Shown one piece after another: positions 14,821 through 26,610 of a stretch of 64,000 nt of DNA (its first letter is position 1; every line of letters starts with the position of its first letter). The stretch is from the NCBI GenBank assembly GCA_038363925.1, contig JAQQWL010000009.1, positions 1,798,001-1,862,000 of the forward strand. The letters run 5' to 3'. Under the pieces are notes generated by a model. The model ran no database searches, was not told where the DNA came from, and worked only from the letters and a program-made list of their open reading frames with translations. The position numbers and the translations under genes are program-made. This DNA comes from Apiospora phragmitis. Its lineage: Eukaryota > Ascomycota > Sordariomycetes > Amphisphaeriales > Apiosporaceae.

Positions 14821-16502
14821 ATGGCCACAGAACCAAAGGCTGATATGGACTTCGAATCAATGCCCAAAACCGAGGTACCTAATCTTTCCACAGCACAAGC
14901 TTGGACCTTCCGTATCTTGCCCTTGCAATGTCGTCACGCCACCAAGCTTCATGACATGCGGTCCGGGCCGTTGTGATTTGTTCGTCGAAGGGTCGCACGT
15001 TGACATCAAATCTCGTGCCCCCGTCAGCCCGTCATCCGTCATCCGTGGCACAGGCTACCTTCAAGCGAAGTGAACCTGGGCTGGCTCAAACTCACTTCCC
15101 CTACCTGACCCTTTAATGACTGAAACAATTTCAGTCAGGGAGTCCTCGCTTGCTGGCTTCATTTACAACGTGCACAGACTGATCCTTCTGCACATGAACT
15201 GACTGACGCCTGGTTTTCCTGCTATCCAGATCCATACTCATTTGTCGGGGAGCATTATTCGGCAATGTCTTCACGAGATATGGACGAAGAAGAAAGCAAC
15301 CGGGTCGACCGACCTTGAGGACCCCCTCGTTGTGATGCCGATGGACAAGCACGACTATGACCTGAACACGTAAGGGAATCATCGACGTCACATGTATATC
15401 TGTGAAGCAGTAATCTGTTCATGCTATCCTATACGACATCGATTATCCCATCCTTCTTCTCTGATGCTGAATGTAGAAAACTAGCTTCTTTCCCCTGTTT
15501 TCGTCCTATATCTATCACTTAGTCGACGATGTCGACTCCTTAACCTTTTCCACCAATGCCGTCGCCGCCGATTTCGCTCACGATGGCGTCGTTCACCTGG
15601 AGCTGCGCACGACGCCCCGCGCCATGCCGAACGCCGACCTCGACAAGGCCGGTTACGTCCAGGCCGTCCTGGACGCCATGGCCGCGGCCCAGACCGAGAA
15701 CCCCTCGATCCGCGCCAAGCTGATCCTGTCGATGGACCGGCGCAACACGCCGGAAGAAGCCCGGGAGGTCGTCCTCCTGGCACAACAATTCTGATCCCGG
15801 GGCGTGGTGGGCATCGACCTCTGCGGCAACCCGGCCAAGGGCGACGTCTCGCTCTTCGGCCTCGCCGTCCGCGAGGCCAAAGCCGGCGGTGGCGGCTTGG
15901 GCGTCACCGTCCACTTTGCCGAGGCCGAGTGCAGCGCGAGCGAGGCGGAGCTCCAGACCATCATGGACTGGGGCCCCGACCGCCTGGGCCACGTGATCCA
16001 CGTCCCCGAGCACATCAAGCGGCGGATTACTGCGGCAGGGCCAGGCAGTGGTGGCACCACCGCCGCCACCACCCGGGGACTGGAGCTATGCTTGAGCTGC
16101 AACGTGCACGCCAAGATGATCGTGGGCAGCTTCGAGGCTCATCATTTCGGGGAGTGGTGGAAAGCTGAAAACGTCACGGTAGTGCCTTGCGTACGTGTGG
16201 TTCCCGCTTTCCTTTCGTTCCTTATTATTGACCCCTTGCCTCCCCCCACACTGCCACAAAAAGGAAACACGTGGAACGGTGAATCAGTTAAGATCATGCG
16301 TTTGCGACGAACGCGCTAATCTCTGTTCCTACATTTTACTTACGTCGGTGGTTTTGGAAGCCCCGTGTCCAACGAGTGGCGTCTTATACAGCAACACTTC
16401 AGACTGACGAGGGCGGAGATACCCGAGCATGCGCGTAAAGGCATTGATGTTATCTTCGGCGGCGAAGAGGAGAAGCAGCGGCTGAGAAGTATCATGTGGT
16501 GA
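14821..16502 (+). pseudogene. Adenosine deaminase-like (ADAL/MAPDA type), disrupted
   Basis: The family hydrolyses N6-substituted adenosine monophosphates to IMP, or adenosine to inosine, with a zinc ion. Exons can be traced: 14821-14874 (MATEPKADMDFE...MPKTE), 15230-15369 (starts IHTHLSGS, the metal-binding HxH, then IRQCLHEIW and TDLEDPLVVMP) and 15485-16190 (FFPLFSSYIY, HLELRTTPR, GVVGIDLCGNP, HFAEAE, DRLGHVIHVPEH, LSCNVHAK). The C-terminal stretch is recognisable at about 16350-16502 (FGSPVSNEW...FRLTRAEIPEHARKGIDVIF). Two lesions are visible. A TGA at 15792-15794 interrupts exon 3 just before SRGVVGIDL. The last part has neither an acceptor AG in the right place nor the catalytic TDD motif; the sequence there reads TYVGGF. 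The frame is otherwise open on both sides of the TGA, so decay is recent or partly due to sequence error. It converges with the AACS gene 317 bp away. Confidence 0.75.
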
Positions 16503-16819
16503 TCAGCAAAAGCTGACATAGCTGCCCGTAATCGGCGAAAACAAATTTAACTACAAGCCGGCGACCAGGTGGGTGCTAGGAGAAAAAGAAATTGGGGGAG
16601 AAGAAACAATACGCCACTGCATCTCTAGCATTCCATGGCCGTTGTAAAAGAAAACGCATACATGTGTTGAAGCAGCTCTATCGTATCGGAGCACCAGTCA
16701 ACCGATGGCCCTAGTATTACTATCATAAGCCAGTCTCAACGCCTCTTTTGAAGTTCCGACGCCAGTGATAAGGTTGCTAACAATAGACTTGCGCATCATC
16801 CCGCTCCCCTGGCAAGCCT

Positions 16820-19303
16820 CTATGGGTGAGTAGCCGCCCACTGCTTGAACCACTCCAAAGCCTCCGGGTTGGCCACGCTTGCGTTGGTCTTGATATTGAT
16901 ACCCGAGAGAATCTGTTTGACCGCGACCTCAATCCTATAGGAAGCTTGGATATTAGCAGATGTACTGCGCACCTTCGCTTTCCTCATGAAAGCCCGTTGC
17001 GCCCAAGGAAGCCTGGTTCTGGGGAGTACATTCTCACCCGCAGAAGGGGACACAACGGAGGCAAAGAAAGAAAAAAGGAAAGAAGAAAGATAAGAAACCA
17101 AAAAGGAAACGAAACTCACTTCTTCCCATTCCCCGTCTTAGGGATCCCAGCCGGCCCACACTCGTCGACGACGCCAGGCACGTGACGAGGACTCAGCTCG
17201 CTCTTAATCACGGCCTTGACCCGCTGGCGCAAGTCGTCATCGAACGCCTTACCGTCGCACATGATGACGAAGAGGCAGACGGTCTCGTCGCGGTCGGACT
17301 CGCGGCGGCGGCCGACGCAGACGGCGTCCTCGACCTCGCCGGCGAAGAAGCGCGTCAGCACGTTGTAGATCTCGGCGCTGCCGAAGCGGACGCCCGAGGG
17401 CTTGAGGACGCCGTCGCTGCGGCCGAGCATGGCGAGCCCGCCGGTGCGCGCGTCGATGCGCACGAAGTCGCCGTGGTGCCAGACGCCGGGGAAGCGCTCG
17501 AAGTAGCTGCTCCGGTACTTGGCATCGCCCTCGGGCCCCCAGAACGTCAGGGGCTGGCAGGGGAACGGCCGCAGGCACACGAGCTCGCCGTCCTCGCCCG
17601 GGGTGGGCTCGCCCGTCACCGAGTCGGCGACGGCGATGGCCATGCCCAGTCCGGCGCACTGGATCTCGCCGACGTAGACGGGCAGCAGCGGACAGGGCGC
17701 ACCAAAGAGGGAGATGATGTCCGTGCCGCCGGTGATGGAGCCGAGGTTGATGTTGGACGGGAACGCCTTGTAGACGAAGGAGAACGTTGACGGAGGTAAG
17801 GGGACGCGGTGGAGTATATGGCTTGTAGTTTGGAGAGGTCGACAGACAGGTTGGGGTAGATGCTGTTGGTCTCAAGAGTCGTCAGGTAAGCGGCCGATGT
17901 GCCAAAGTGCGTGACTTCATACTTCTCCAGGAGCTTGGGAATGGAGAGGTACCCGTGAGGCTTGAAGGGAGAGCCTGTATACAGGACGAGGGAGGTGCCG
18001 GACGCCAAGGCTGAAACACTCCAATGCCACATCATCCAGGAAGTTGTAGTGTAATAGAGCATTCGTGAGGTCTGATCCATTGTGCAATGGAGGAAGTGTT
18101 CCTTCTTATGCTGGATCAGCGTACCCAGTGCAGTATGGACAATCGCCTTTGGCAAGCCCGTCGTGCCGCTCGAGTAAAGAACGTAAAGGGGGTGAGAAGG
18201 GGGCAGTTGTTCGAACTCAAGAGGTGCAGAGGAAGAGCTGTCAACCGGGTCAGTATACAGGCATATACCGAGACTCATCACTGTTATAACAATACCTGGT
18301 CAAAAAGGTCTCATAACTCTCTGCCCCTACTCCTCGGGCGTTGAGGTCGTCCAAGCCAAGATCTACGTTGATATTGTTGATTACAATCACGGTCTTGAGG
18401 CCTTTGGTCTTTAGTTCCTCCACGATCTGCAAGGTCTTGTCGATACTCGACCATGGCTTGCCGTTATAAGTCATACCATTGTCAGCGAACAGCACTTTGG
18501 GCTCTATCTGCGCCAGACGATCGAGTACGGCGCTGACTCCATTGTCCGGGCTGATGCCTGTCCACACGGCTCCAATGGTAGCAGCACCGAGCATGGCCAC
18601 TATAGCCTGTACATGATTCGACACGAAGCCAGCAACCACATCCTTAGGTTGAACACCGCAAGCTCGCAAGGCATTCGAGCATTGGCGCACAGCTTCGCGC
18701 AGCTCGGCCCAGGTAGTCGTCATGGCCTCGCCATCATTTTCTGTCACGGTGAAGCAGGCGGGCGCGGCCTCATCGACGTTGCCCGGGAACAGTAGATTCT
18801 CGGCGAAGTTGAGCAGTGAGCCTGCGAAGAAGTCTGGACGAGGGAACATAGGGGCATCCTTAGGTAGCACCTGGTAAGGGGGCTTAGCAGCTGAACATTA
18901 ATGATAGTTTGTATTTCGAACTGTGTCTCCGTGTACTTAACGGACTCGAGCATAAATAGTAGGGTCGGACTTTACACCCATAGTTGTTGCCCCCTCTGCT
19001 GCTTAGTCTCAATAAAGAGGCATGGCGAGATAGACCGTGATTTGCCGAGAAATATTGTGTAAGTGAAATTATTAGGAACGGTCCTACCTGATCATACTGT
19101 TTGGAGGCCTTGATGCCACAGAAATGCCACACCTCGGCCCAGAAATCCGCAATATTGTCAACAGACCATTTCAAGAGGCCCGGGTAGTCATGGATATCCA
19201 ATTGGTACTTTGATTTGACATGGTGCAGAAATCTGAACATGTGCGTGGACTCGGGGTCCGGATGCCGCCACAGCTCGGCCGGTGCAAGATGGTCAACAGT
19301 CAT
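16820..19303 (-). CDS. Acetoacetyl-CoA synthetase, one frame break
   Basis: An ATP-dependent ligase that makes acetoacetyl-CoA from acetoacetate, feeding sterol and fatty-acid synthesis or leucine and ketone use. Minus-strand exons are 19088-19303, 18296-18870, 17120-18237 and 16820-16934, all with GT..AG introns. Diagnostic parts, in order: ELWRHPDPEST and the acyl-CoA synthetase N-terminal domain; APMFPRPDFFAGSLLNFAEN; the adenylate-forming motif YVLYSSGTTGLPKAIVH in the middle; GSITGGTDIISLF; GVLKPSGVRFGSAEIYNV; and the C-terminal lysine motif IPKTGNGKK across the last intron. The reading frame breaks at 17800-17803, between YSTASP and FSFVYKAF, where a run of four C on the coding strand would need five. 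With that base restored the product is about 674 residues, normal for the family. It is either a recent pseudogene or an assembly error; I favour error because no other defect is seen. Confidence 0.85.
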
Positions 19304-22300
19304 ATTTTTGGTTGAGAGGTTTGCAAACTTGAAAGGAAAGAGGATGTGTCAGCCAGAAGTCGACTGGAGATATCTCTTGGATTATCTAATTCGCGGTACT
19401 CAGACGGTAACTGATAGAAACCGAAGACGAAGATCTGGAACCCAACGGAGCTAGATGTTCTGTCCCACTGGGTTGAGTGAGAGCTACGGCTTGTGGGGGG
19501 AAAGTAGGCGAAGGATCCGACTCCTCCAATGGAAGGAAGCCCCAGCTGGCATTTGTCCCACAATGCCTGTCCGCTAAAGCCGATCCCCCTATTATTTGCA
19601 AGTAGGCACTCTGTATATGCACTTCATCTGTAAGCCATATATTGATCGCTAAGTTAGGAACGAATGACACATAAATGCTCAAAGCCTGTAATCAAGGGGC
19701 AGGTTGCTGTTTACTCATGGACGAGACTATGCATCTGCTGATCCGTCACTCTCACAGGCCGTCACCGCCAAGCTCTCCTGCCTTTCTCACGCAAGGTAAG
19801 TACCTAATTAGGCAGAGAACAATCTATAAGCCATAAGAAAGACTGTCATTCCTATACCAGCCCAAATAGTCCGAACATTGGCGCGCGGTCTAGAATGTGT
19901 TGGGATATTATGTCAGATATATCAGTACTGTGCCGTCTGTCGCTGGTGACTGATCGGTCGAGGTGCTTTGTACAATGAGGCGTCACCTTTAGTATCAGCG
20001 TCCGTCTAGCCAAAGCTCTTTGGTGTGATGGCGTCCACGATCGAAGTGCGAAGCAGCCCGTCAGAGCACTTGTCGTATTGCGCCACTGCGTATCATCGTT
20101 TTGCTGACCGCGACTACTTCGTAGCTGCCGATTCTTCTATCCGCAAGCACGCTGAGTTATAGAGCTCCTCTGGAATACACGGGGACTGAGTCCACTAGCT
20201 GTCTACAAGGGGGTTTGATCTGGCCTTGTTCAACGAGACGGCTGGCTCTCTTGCTCATATGTACTGGGTATACCACGCGCAACCCATCCAAAGAGCCCAT
20301 GAGACTCAGTCTCTGCCCCATATCACTCGCTGGCTTGAGGATCACGTAGCTTCGCGAGCTGGGCGATTGACACGGTAGGTAGGTAGTGGGCCCATGTTGC
20401 TGCGCTGCTCTCATATGGCGAACTGTTCCAATCGCGGATCGGCATGGGTCACCGGATGGATGGATCCATCCTCTCGGTATCGACATATGGCACTGGAACA
20501 GAGGTCACTAACAGTGCTCAAGTCAATGCCCATTCAGTGACGCAAGCATTCGTTGCAGGGCTGAACTTTCAGCGAAGGACGAAGTGTCGTCGTTTGTCCC
20601 ATGTTCACTTCTGCTATTAGGCTAGGCCATACGAACTTGGTTGGCCAGTCATTGCTTATTCGTTTATCTTCCAATTAGGCTTTGCTCACCAATCAGCGGG
20701 GGGTTAAGGCATATGGGCGTAGTACAGAACCGACCAAGCCCATTACACGCGATCACTTGCATTGATATATTGCGTAAATGCAAGTGGCCTTGATGCCGGT
20801 GGTCCTGTCATGCTCTCCTGCTTGCTTGCTTGCTAAGCAGGTAGCTACATAATGTAGCTAGTGACTGAGGATCTTCAATGATCTGATGTTGAAGTGACTA
20901 TATTCCCGACTAGCAAAGATAGCCTGCATAAGGATACTAAGCTCATGACTACTCAGAAGCAGTCTAGTCACTGATAGCACAACACCGAGTCTTCCGGCGA
21001 GGCCCCGACGAGGTCGGAATCATTCGATGCCCACGGAGTATGCCTACCTATACAATATCCCTCAGCGAAAGCAAAGCAAAGCGCGATAAGATTGCGGACA
21101 GCTGTGTGTGCCCGACCTAGAAACCCGAACCCCGTCGGGCGAACTCTGAATACGACTGGGCTGCAACTCGAGGAGAATGGACAGGGGGCAAAGTGGGAAA
21201 CCCTGGGGAGCTGCCGAAGAGCTGCATCGTGGAAGATTTAAATTTGATATGCCTCAGCTTCTTTATCTCCGGCAAGCCCATACCACAGCACAATCTCGTG
21301 GAATGAGGTAGTCCGTGGACAACAAATAAGCTACAGGTACTAGCCTCCATCGCGATCCGCATGGTCAGTCCTCGATGGACACATGAAGAACATGTTGTCA
21401 TTGAACCCTTATCAATTTCTCTAGCCTTGGTTTTTTGCCTTTCGGCATACTGGAATGGTTCCTGCTAATGCTACTAGTACCGACGTTGGCATAATGCGCG
21501 AATCCTTCTCTGCCAGGAAGGGGGCTGTCTGGCTGTTTCCTCGTTACGCCGTCACACAGCGTTGCCAGCATTGCCAGCGTTGCAGCATAACCGCATATCG
21601 AACAGCCGAGAATCGAGAGCAACATTCGATATGGGCGATGCGACAGGCTCAATGGGGAGTAGCTCCTGAAGCTAGCTGTGATCTTCTTTTTTCCCTCCCT
21701 GTTTTTCTTGGGGGAGCAGCCGATCATAGAGGGCCCTTGGGCCCCTTGGTCTGCAAAGCCGAAATGGCGGGCTTCAGTTGCAGAGCCCAACTCGCGCTCT
21801 GGTTCGCGAGTAACACGGGCTTCGGGTGGACACCTTGATTTCTTGTCCAAGTGGGCCAGCGACTCGGATCAGGCGGAATTTGGCAATGACAGACAGACAA
21901 GGGTGTGTTGTTGGCCCGTCTGTGCTAGTCCTGCCCAAGACTGCCCCTCCCATCTCCCAACTCCCACGCTCCCTGCGCCCTAAGCTGCAAGCTGCAAGGC
22001 TCACAGACAGCACTCTGTTTTCTGCACGCAGCCTGTCCACTCTTATCCCCTATCCCCTACCAAATAAATGCACCGTAACACATCCAATTTCTGCGTGCAC
22101 ATTGGGCGAGAGGGGGCGGTTATCCATCACTTCTGTCGCCTAAATATGGATGTTTTATGAATGGACATAAAAGCAAACAACCTCTAGATTAGCAGGCAGA
22201 GGCATACAATAAAGGATAGCAGCTAGATACGGAGTAATAAACAAATACTGGAGGAACACCTCGAATGCAAATTGCATAGGCGGATTCTCTGAGCTGGGCT

Positions 22301-23302
22301 TACATTACATAGTCTAAGTCTTATTAATGAACAGCGAGCAATAATAACATGAATGAGGGAACATACATGGACATGGACATGGGGTTGGGGTGGGCATTTT
22401 CGGTCGGATCGACTGGGATGGATTTCTAAGTGACTTGCAAATCAATAATAATAGCTCTAGTCCCTCCCAAAAGCCGCGGTGAGCTTTTCCTTCTCTTTTC
22501 CCTAGCCGGTTTGTTGCCTATCCCGCCAGTCCAATCCAGTTAAGCCAGCTCATCGGTCAAGTTCGTTCTTCACAATTGCTTCAATTGCAGGATCAGAACA
22601 CCTCGAGTCTGTTTCTTGCTGCCCGGGTTTCGTTAATCGGGTCCTCTTCTGTTACATCAAGAGTTCCAAGAAATTGCCGCCCACGGGAGATTTTTGATCC
22701 CGCCACACTCCTTTTCTCCGATATCTTCTAATAATCTCTGAATAAGAAGCGAGGTATCTGCTCCCGCCATCTGCCACGCCTGCAGCAGTAGTAGCATTCA
22801 TTACCTTGCCTTATTTACATATACCTACATACCTAATTACATACACCCCAACCTAAGCCTCAGCTCAACCCCAACCCCTCAGGCGAATCAGCGCATTCCT
22901 CGGTTGCGACGGAAAAACTATATCGGCGATTAGACAGCTGCTGTCAATTGGTCAGCTATCCCGAAGCATTTAATTTAAGGTGAGTGTGTGATCGGGAAGG
23001 AATGCCTGAACGTTGCCGTCCAACGCCACCCCGGACTACCTGCATGCGGTGAATGGAGGAGATTGAGCGTGGGAGGTTCTAGGCGGTGTCGCTTTGATTA
23101 CGCATCTTAGCTCCGTGTCCATCTCCAAACTCGTCCAAACACCATTACCAGCTCTACTTGCACTGCACCCATTCCTACCTACTATTCGCGCATCAAACCG
23201 AATTGCCCTGTACCTGCTAATACTGAATGCATCTCTAGTTCCTCAATTGGGAACAAGTCGAAACCGAGACAGCTCTCCAAGTCACCATTTCGTTACAGAG
23301 AC
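19304..23302. other. Divergent intergenic region between AACS and LCB2
   Basis: About 4 kb separates two divergently transcribed lipid-metabolism genes. No frame here is convincing as a protein. A short GCTT repeat (about 20819-20834) is the only obvious simple repeat. The last kilobase, before 23303, is rich in CT and CCTA-type runs and probably holds the promoter and leader of LCB2, including the tiny upstream frame at 23227. Confidence 0.5.
23227..23238 (+). promoter_or_regulatory. Possible three-codon upstream ORF before LCB2
   Basis: An ATG followed by two sense codons (His, Leu) and TAG lies 64 nt upstream of the LCB2 start, within the likely leader. If the transcript begins upstream of it, scanning ribosomes would meet it just before the main ATG and translation could be reduced. 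Leader extent is not visible from sequence, so this is a candidate only. Confidence 0.35.
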
Positions 23303-25288
23303 ATGCCCCGAAGAATCTCTCTCCCGTTTACCTCCAATAACATGCCACAAACCGAGAAGACCGGCGAGAGAAGACCGTCGACGTCCAAAGGCAACCGCCT
23401 GGCCCAGTTCTTCTCCGGTGTCCCGCGAAAGGAGCAGCCGCCAGCCCAGCACGCTCTCCAGGCCATGCAGAACTCGCCCTCCATCACGGCGCCGAGCCTG
23501 GCCCTGCCCAGCATCTCGCTCTCCACTGCCACCGCAGGCGAAGTCCCGGATGAGTCTACCACCCTTTTCGAGCCGCCTTCATCCGAGGAAGTCCAGAACA
23601 AGCGACGCGCCGATGCCCAGTTCGGTCCCCTCGTTCACCCTAGCCACCGATATGTTAGCAAGCATCATGGAGATGGCGGCCTGAAGGCCCCCATCATCGA
23701 TGAGCCTCCCTATTACTTCGTCCTCACCACCTATATTAGCTACCTGCTTCTCATTTTGCTGGGCCACATTCGCGATTTCTTCGGCAAGCGCTTTAGCAAG
23801 AAGCCTATGTATCAACAGCTCAAGGCGTCCAACGGATACGCTCCCTTGACCGACGATTTCGACAGTTTCTACACGCGACGCCTCAAACTGAGAATCGACG
23901 ATTGTTTCGCCCGCACTAGCACTGGAGTTCCTGGTCGCTACATCTCACTCTTGGATCGTGTTTCGCACGACTTCAATGCTTCTTACACGTATACCGGCAC
24001 CACTACTGAAACTCTCAACCTGAGCTCGTACAACTACCTGGGTTTCGCTCAATCCGAAGGGCCCTGCGCCGATGCTGTCGAGGACTGCACCAAGAAGTAT
24101 GGCCTGAGTTTCTGCGGACCGCGTGCGGATGCTGGTACTTCGGACCTTGCGGTAGAGGTTGAGAAAGAAGTCGCAGCCTTCGTTGGCAAACCCGACGCTA
24201 TGGTTTTCTCTATGGGCTTCGTCACGAATGCCAGTTCTTTCCCTGCTCTGGTCTCCAAGGGTTGCCTGATAATCTCCGACGAGCTGAACCACGCCTCCAT
24301 CCGCATTGGTGCAAGGCTGTCCGGCGCTGTCATTCGATCATTTGCGCACAACGACATGGCGGATCTGGAGAAGAGATTGCGTGAAGCCATTGCTCAAGGT
24401 CAACCCCGAACTCACCGCCCCTGGAAGAAGATTCTTGTTGCCATCGAGGGACTGTACTCGATGGAGGGAACTGTGTGCGATCTGCCTGGTGTTCTGAAGC
24501 TCAAGGAAACCTACAAATTCTACCTGTTCATCGACGAGGCCCACAGTATTGGAGCTCTCGGCCCCAACGGCCGTGGTGTTTGCGACTATTTTGGTGTCGA
24601 CCCGGCTAAAGTTGATATTCTCATGGGTACTTTGACCAAGTCCTTCGGTGCCAATGGTGGTTATGTGGCTGCTGAACCACATATCGTTGCCAAGTTGCGG
24701 AGCACCAACGCTGCAACCCAGCTCGGAGAATCGCCTGCCCCATCCGTTCTCATGCAAATTTTGGCCTCCCTGAGGATCATCACTGGAGAGCTTGCTCCTG
24801 GCCAAGGTGAGGAGCGTCTGCAACGAATTGCTTTCAACTCCCGTTATCTTCGCCTTGGTCTCAAGCGACTTGGCTTCATCGTCTACGGCCATGATGATTC
24901 CCCTATCATCCCCGTTGCCCTGTACAACCCGGGCAAAATGTCCGCCTTCAGCCACGAAATGCTGAAGCGCAAGATCTCTGTTGTTATTGTTGGATACCCT
25001 GCGACTCCCCTCATTAGCTCTCGTGTGCGATTCTGCATCTCCTCGGCTCACAACAAGGATGACATGGATCGGGTTCTCGCTGCTTGCCAGGAGGTTGGTG
25101 ACATCCTCCAAATCAAGTTCTCGACTGGTGTTGCTGGTGGCCAGAAGCTTCCAGCCGGTATTACTCCTGAGAACGAAGAGCAATGGCGCAAGGAGAATGG
25201 CCTGGAGAATGTCTTTGAGCCTCCTCGCTGGCCGCTTGAGGAAGTTATCGCTGTTGGCGCCGCCGACTGCAAGGGCAAGCTGCGGTAA
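23303..25288 (+). CDS. LCB2: Serine palmitoyltransferase catalytic subunit (Lcb2)
   Basis: This enzyme condenses L-serine with palmitoyl-CoA to 3-ketodihydrosphingosine, the first and committed step of sphingolipid synthesis, in the ER membrane with Lcb1. The gene is one uninterrupted exon of 661 codons. The N-terminal 125 residues are Ser/Pro-rich and probably disordered. A hydrophobic stretch at about 137-156 (YYFVLTTYISYLLLILLGHI) is the predicted membrane anchor. The fold-type I PLP domain follows: LSSYNYLGF near 240, CGPRADAGTSDLAVEVE near 271, the DEAHS motif at 411-415, and GTLTKSFGANGGY with the PLP Schiff-base lysine K446. That lysine separates Lcb2 from Lcb1, which lacks it. The first ATG is at 23303; a second in-frame ATG at codon 14 could also serve. 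No frame defects. The long leader contains at least one small upstream ORF. Confidence 0.97.
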   Translation: MPRRISLPFTSNNMPQTEKTGERRPSTSKGNRLAQFFSGVPRKEQPPAQHALQAMQNSPSITAPSLALPSISLSTATAGEVPDESTTLFEPPSSEEVQNKRRADAQFGPLVHPSHRYVSKHHGDGGLKAPIIDEPPYYFVLTTYISYLLLILLGHIRDFFGKRFSKKPMYQQLKASNGYAPLTDDFDSFYTRRLKLRIDDCFARTSTGVPGRYISLLDRVSHDFNASYTYTGTTTETLNLSSYNYLGFAQSEGPCADAVEDCTKKYGLSFCGPRADAGTSDLAVEVEKEVAAFVGKPDAMVFSMGFVTNASSFPALVSKGCLIISDELNHASIRIGARLSGAVIRSFAHNDMADLEKRLREAIAQGQPRTHRPWKKILVAIEGLYSMEGTVCDLPGVLKLKETYKFYLFIDEAHSIGALGPNGRGVCDYFGVDPAKVDILMGTLTKSFGANGGYVAAEPHIVAKLRSTNAATQLGESPAPSVLMQILASLRIITGELAPGQGEERLQRIAFNSRYLRLGLKRLGFIVYGHDDSPIIPVALYNPGKMSAFSHEMLKRKISVVIVGYPATPLISSRVRFCISSAHNKDDMDRVLAACQEVGDILQIKFSTGVAGGQKLPAGITPENEEQWRKENGLENVFEPPRWPLEEVIAVGAADCKGKLR

Positions 25289-26610
25289 ACGACCACCAGT
25301 GGTGATATCGCAACGAAGCTACCATGGTAATCTACCACGGGATTGAATGCCATCAAGACCCACGGCGCTCCGGAGCTGTGGGCTTATGCCGCACTGGGTC
25401 CCACTCTTCAGGATTGGTTGAGGTTAAGCCCACATTCGCTTATCACTTCACTTTATTTGAACGTCGACCTCCTGTCAAGACGGCCAACCCAAACGAGCGA
25501 GCAAGGCTTTGAAGAAAATGTTTTCGAAAATGCATGAAACAAGCAAGAGATCCCCATATGCCGTAATTGTCGTTCACGCATCGATGTCTGTTTAATGATC
25601 GACTAGCCTCGTTCGCAAATCCTCTTCACTCGGAGGATTCCCTCGTCTTTACCCAAGTTGAAGCGGCACAGCTGTGCTGCTCACTTGCATGACGAGACGG
25701 CTGGCGGGGAATGTTGAGAGAAGCCCTAAGACGGAAGGGTGTGTATGTATATAGACTTTGAATTCATGTACGCAAATGGCAACTGTCGTTAAATTTACCA
25801 TTGTGAGCTATACTCTATTACCACACAAACCATATATGCTATGTCTGTCGTTGTCCTAGACGTGACCTGTCTTGCTGTTATAGAATCGAGCGCAACTAAT
25901 CGACGGTGTGAATCCCGGAGTTCCGTACAGGAGGACATCATCGTCATCGAGACGATGACACTTTATGTCGACAGGAAAGCGTGTTGTGATGATTTCTACA
26001 CCAACAGTAGACGCGGAGCGAGGTCCTCCGTTTACTTCGTCAGCGGACCGGGTTGTCGCGGCCGATCCCCGTCTCGTGGGGGAATGGCCGCCGGCTTGGC
26101 GGGTAAATACGACCGTCTGAAGTGAGCATCTGACGGAGAGGAAGAATGGGTTTCCTGTCTAGGCACAACCCCCCATCCGTTCACGTCCCGCCAGTTCGTT
26201 TCCGCCGCCCTGCTCGGACTAGTGTTTCAGCATGCTGTATATTTATCACACGGTCCCTGGCGACGCTGCAGATATAATATATTATGTTCCCCGCTCTGTA
26301 TGCAATATACAGTGTTTCCCCCACTAGACATCCCAGCATGGCAAGTTCCTCTCCCCATGTCATCGTGCCTGACGAACCTCATACCCTCTCCTGTATAGGG
26401 CAGAGTGTCACCCCCAAAGTAATAATTGGAGGAACCCACGAGGGACTACATAAAAGCCCTGGGTTGCGCTCCCATCCCTTCCCTGTACCCCCAAATACAT
26501 ACGCACGCACGCCTATCACTCGCCTGTCCCTTGAACAAGACCGGAATAAGACAAACAACAACAACAACCAGATTCACTATATCCGAGATCGCCCAGAGAA
26601 AGAAAAAAAA
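25289..26610. other. Intergenic: LCB2 3' flank and Cip1-like promoter
   Basis: No gene is seen. The first part is the 3' flank of LCB2. The last 500 nt are the likely promoter of the secreted Cip1-like gene. It has a TATA-like ACATAAAAG at about 26448-26456 and two matches to the CreA/Cre1 consensus SYGGRG: GTGGGG at 26076-26081, and its reverse complement at 26319-26324. No clear GGCTAA-type Xyr1/XlnR site was noticed. Confidence 0.5.
26076..26324. promoter_or_regulatory. Possible CreA/Cre1 sites upstream of cip1-like gene
   Basis: Two six-base matches to SYGGRG occur at 26076-26081 (plus strand) and 26319-26324 (minus strand), 290-535 nt before the start codon. CreA/Cre1 represses plant-polysaccharide-degrading genes on glucose, so sites fit the predicted role. 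The consensus is short and expected by chance, so support is weak. Confidence 0.25.

Noticed and set aside
15785..15800. Selenocysteine or programmed readthrough at the ADAL TGA
   Set aside because: Filamentous fungi lack selenoprotein machinery, and the gene also lacks its acceptor and catalytic motif, so decay explains it better.
15540..16013. Minus-strand frames of 150-157 codons across the ADAL exon
   Set aside because: Antisense to recognisable deaminase motifs in a GC3-rich exon; composition is not protein-like.
17182..17790. Plus-strand frame of 202 codons inside AACS
   Set aside because: Antisense to conserved AACS motifs and composed of Ala/Asp/Glu/Arg runs typical of GC-rich shadows.
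23094..23684. Plus-strand frame overlapping the LCB2 start
   Set aside because: It has no ATG at its start (TTG), and overlaps the conserved LCB2 coding region in another frame.
24338..25183. Antisense frame of 281 codons inside LCB2
   Set aside because: It is a shadow of strongly biased codon use in LCB2; no motif, and it is wholly antisense to a clear conserved gene.
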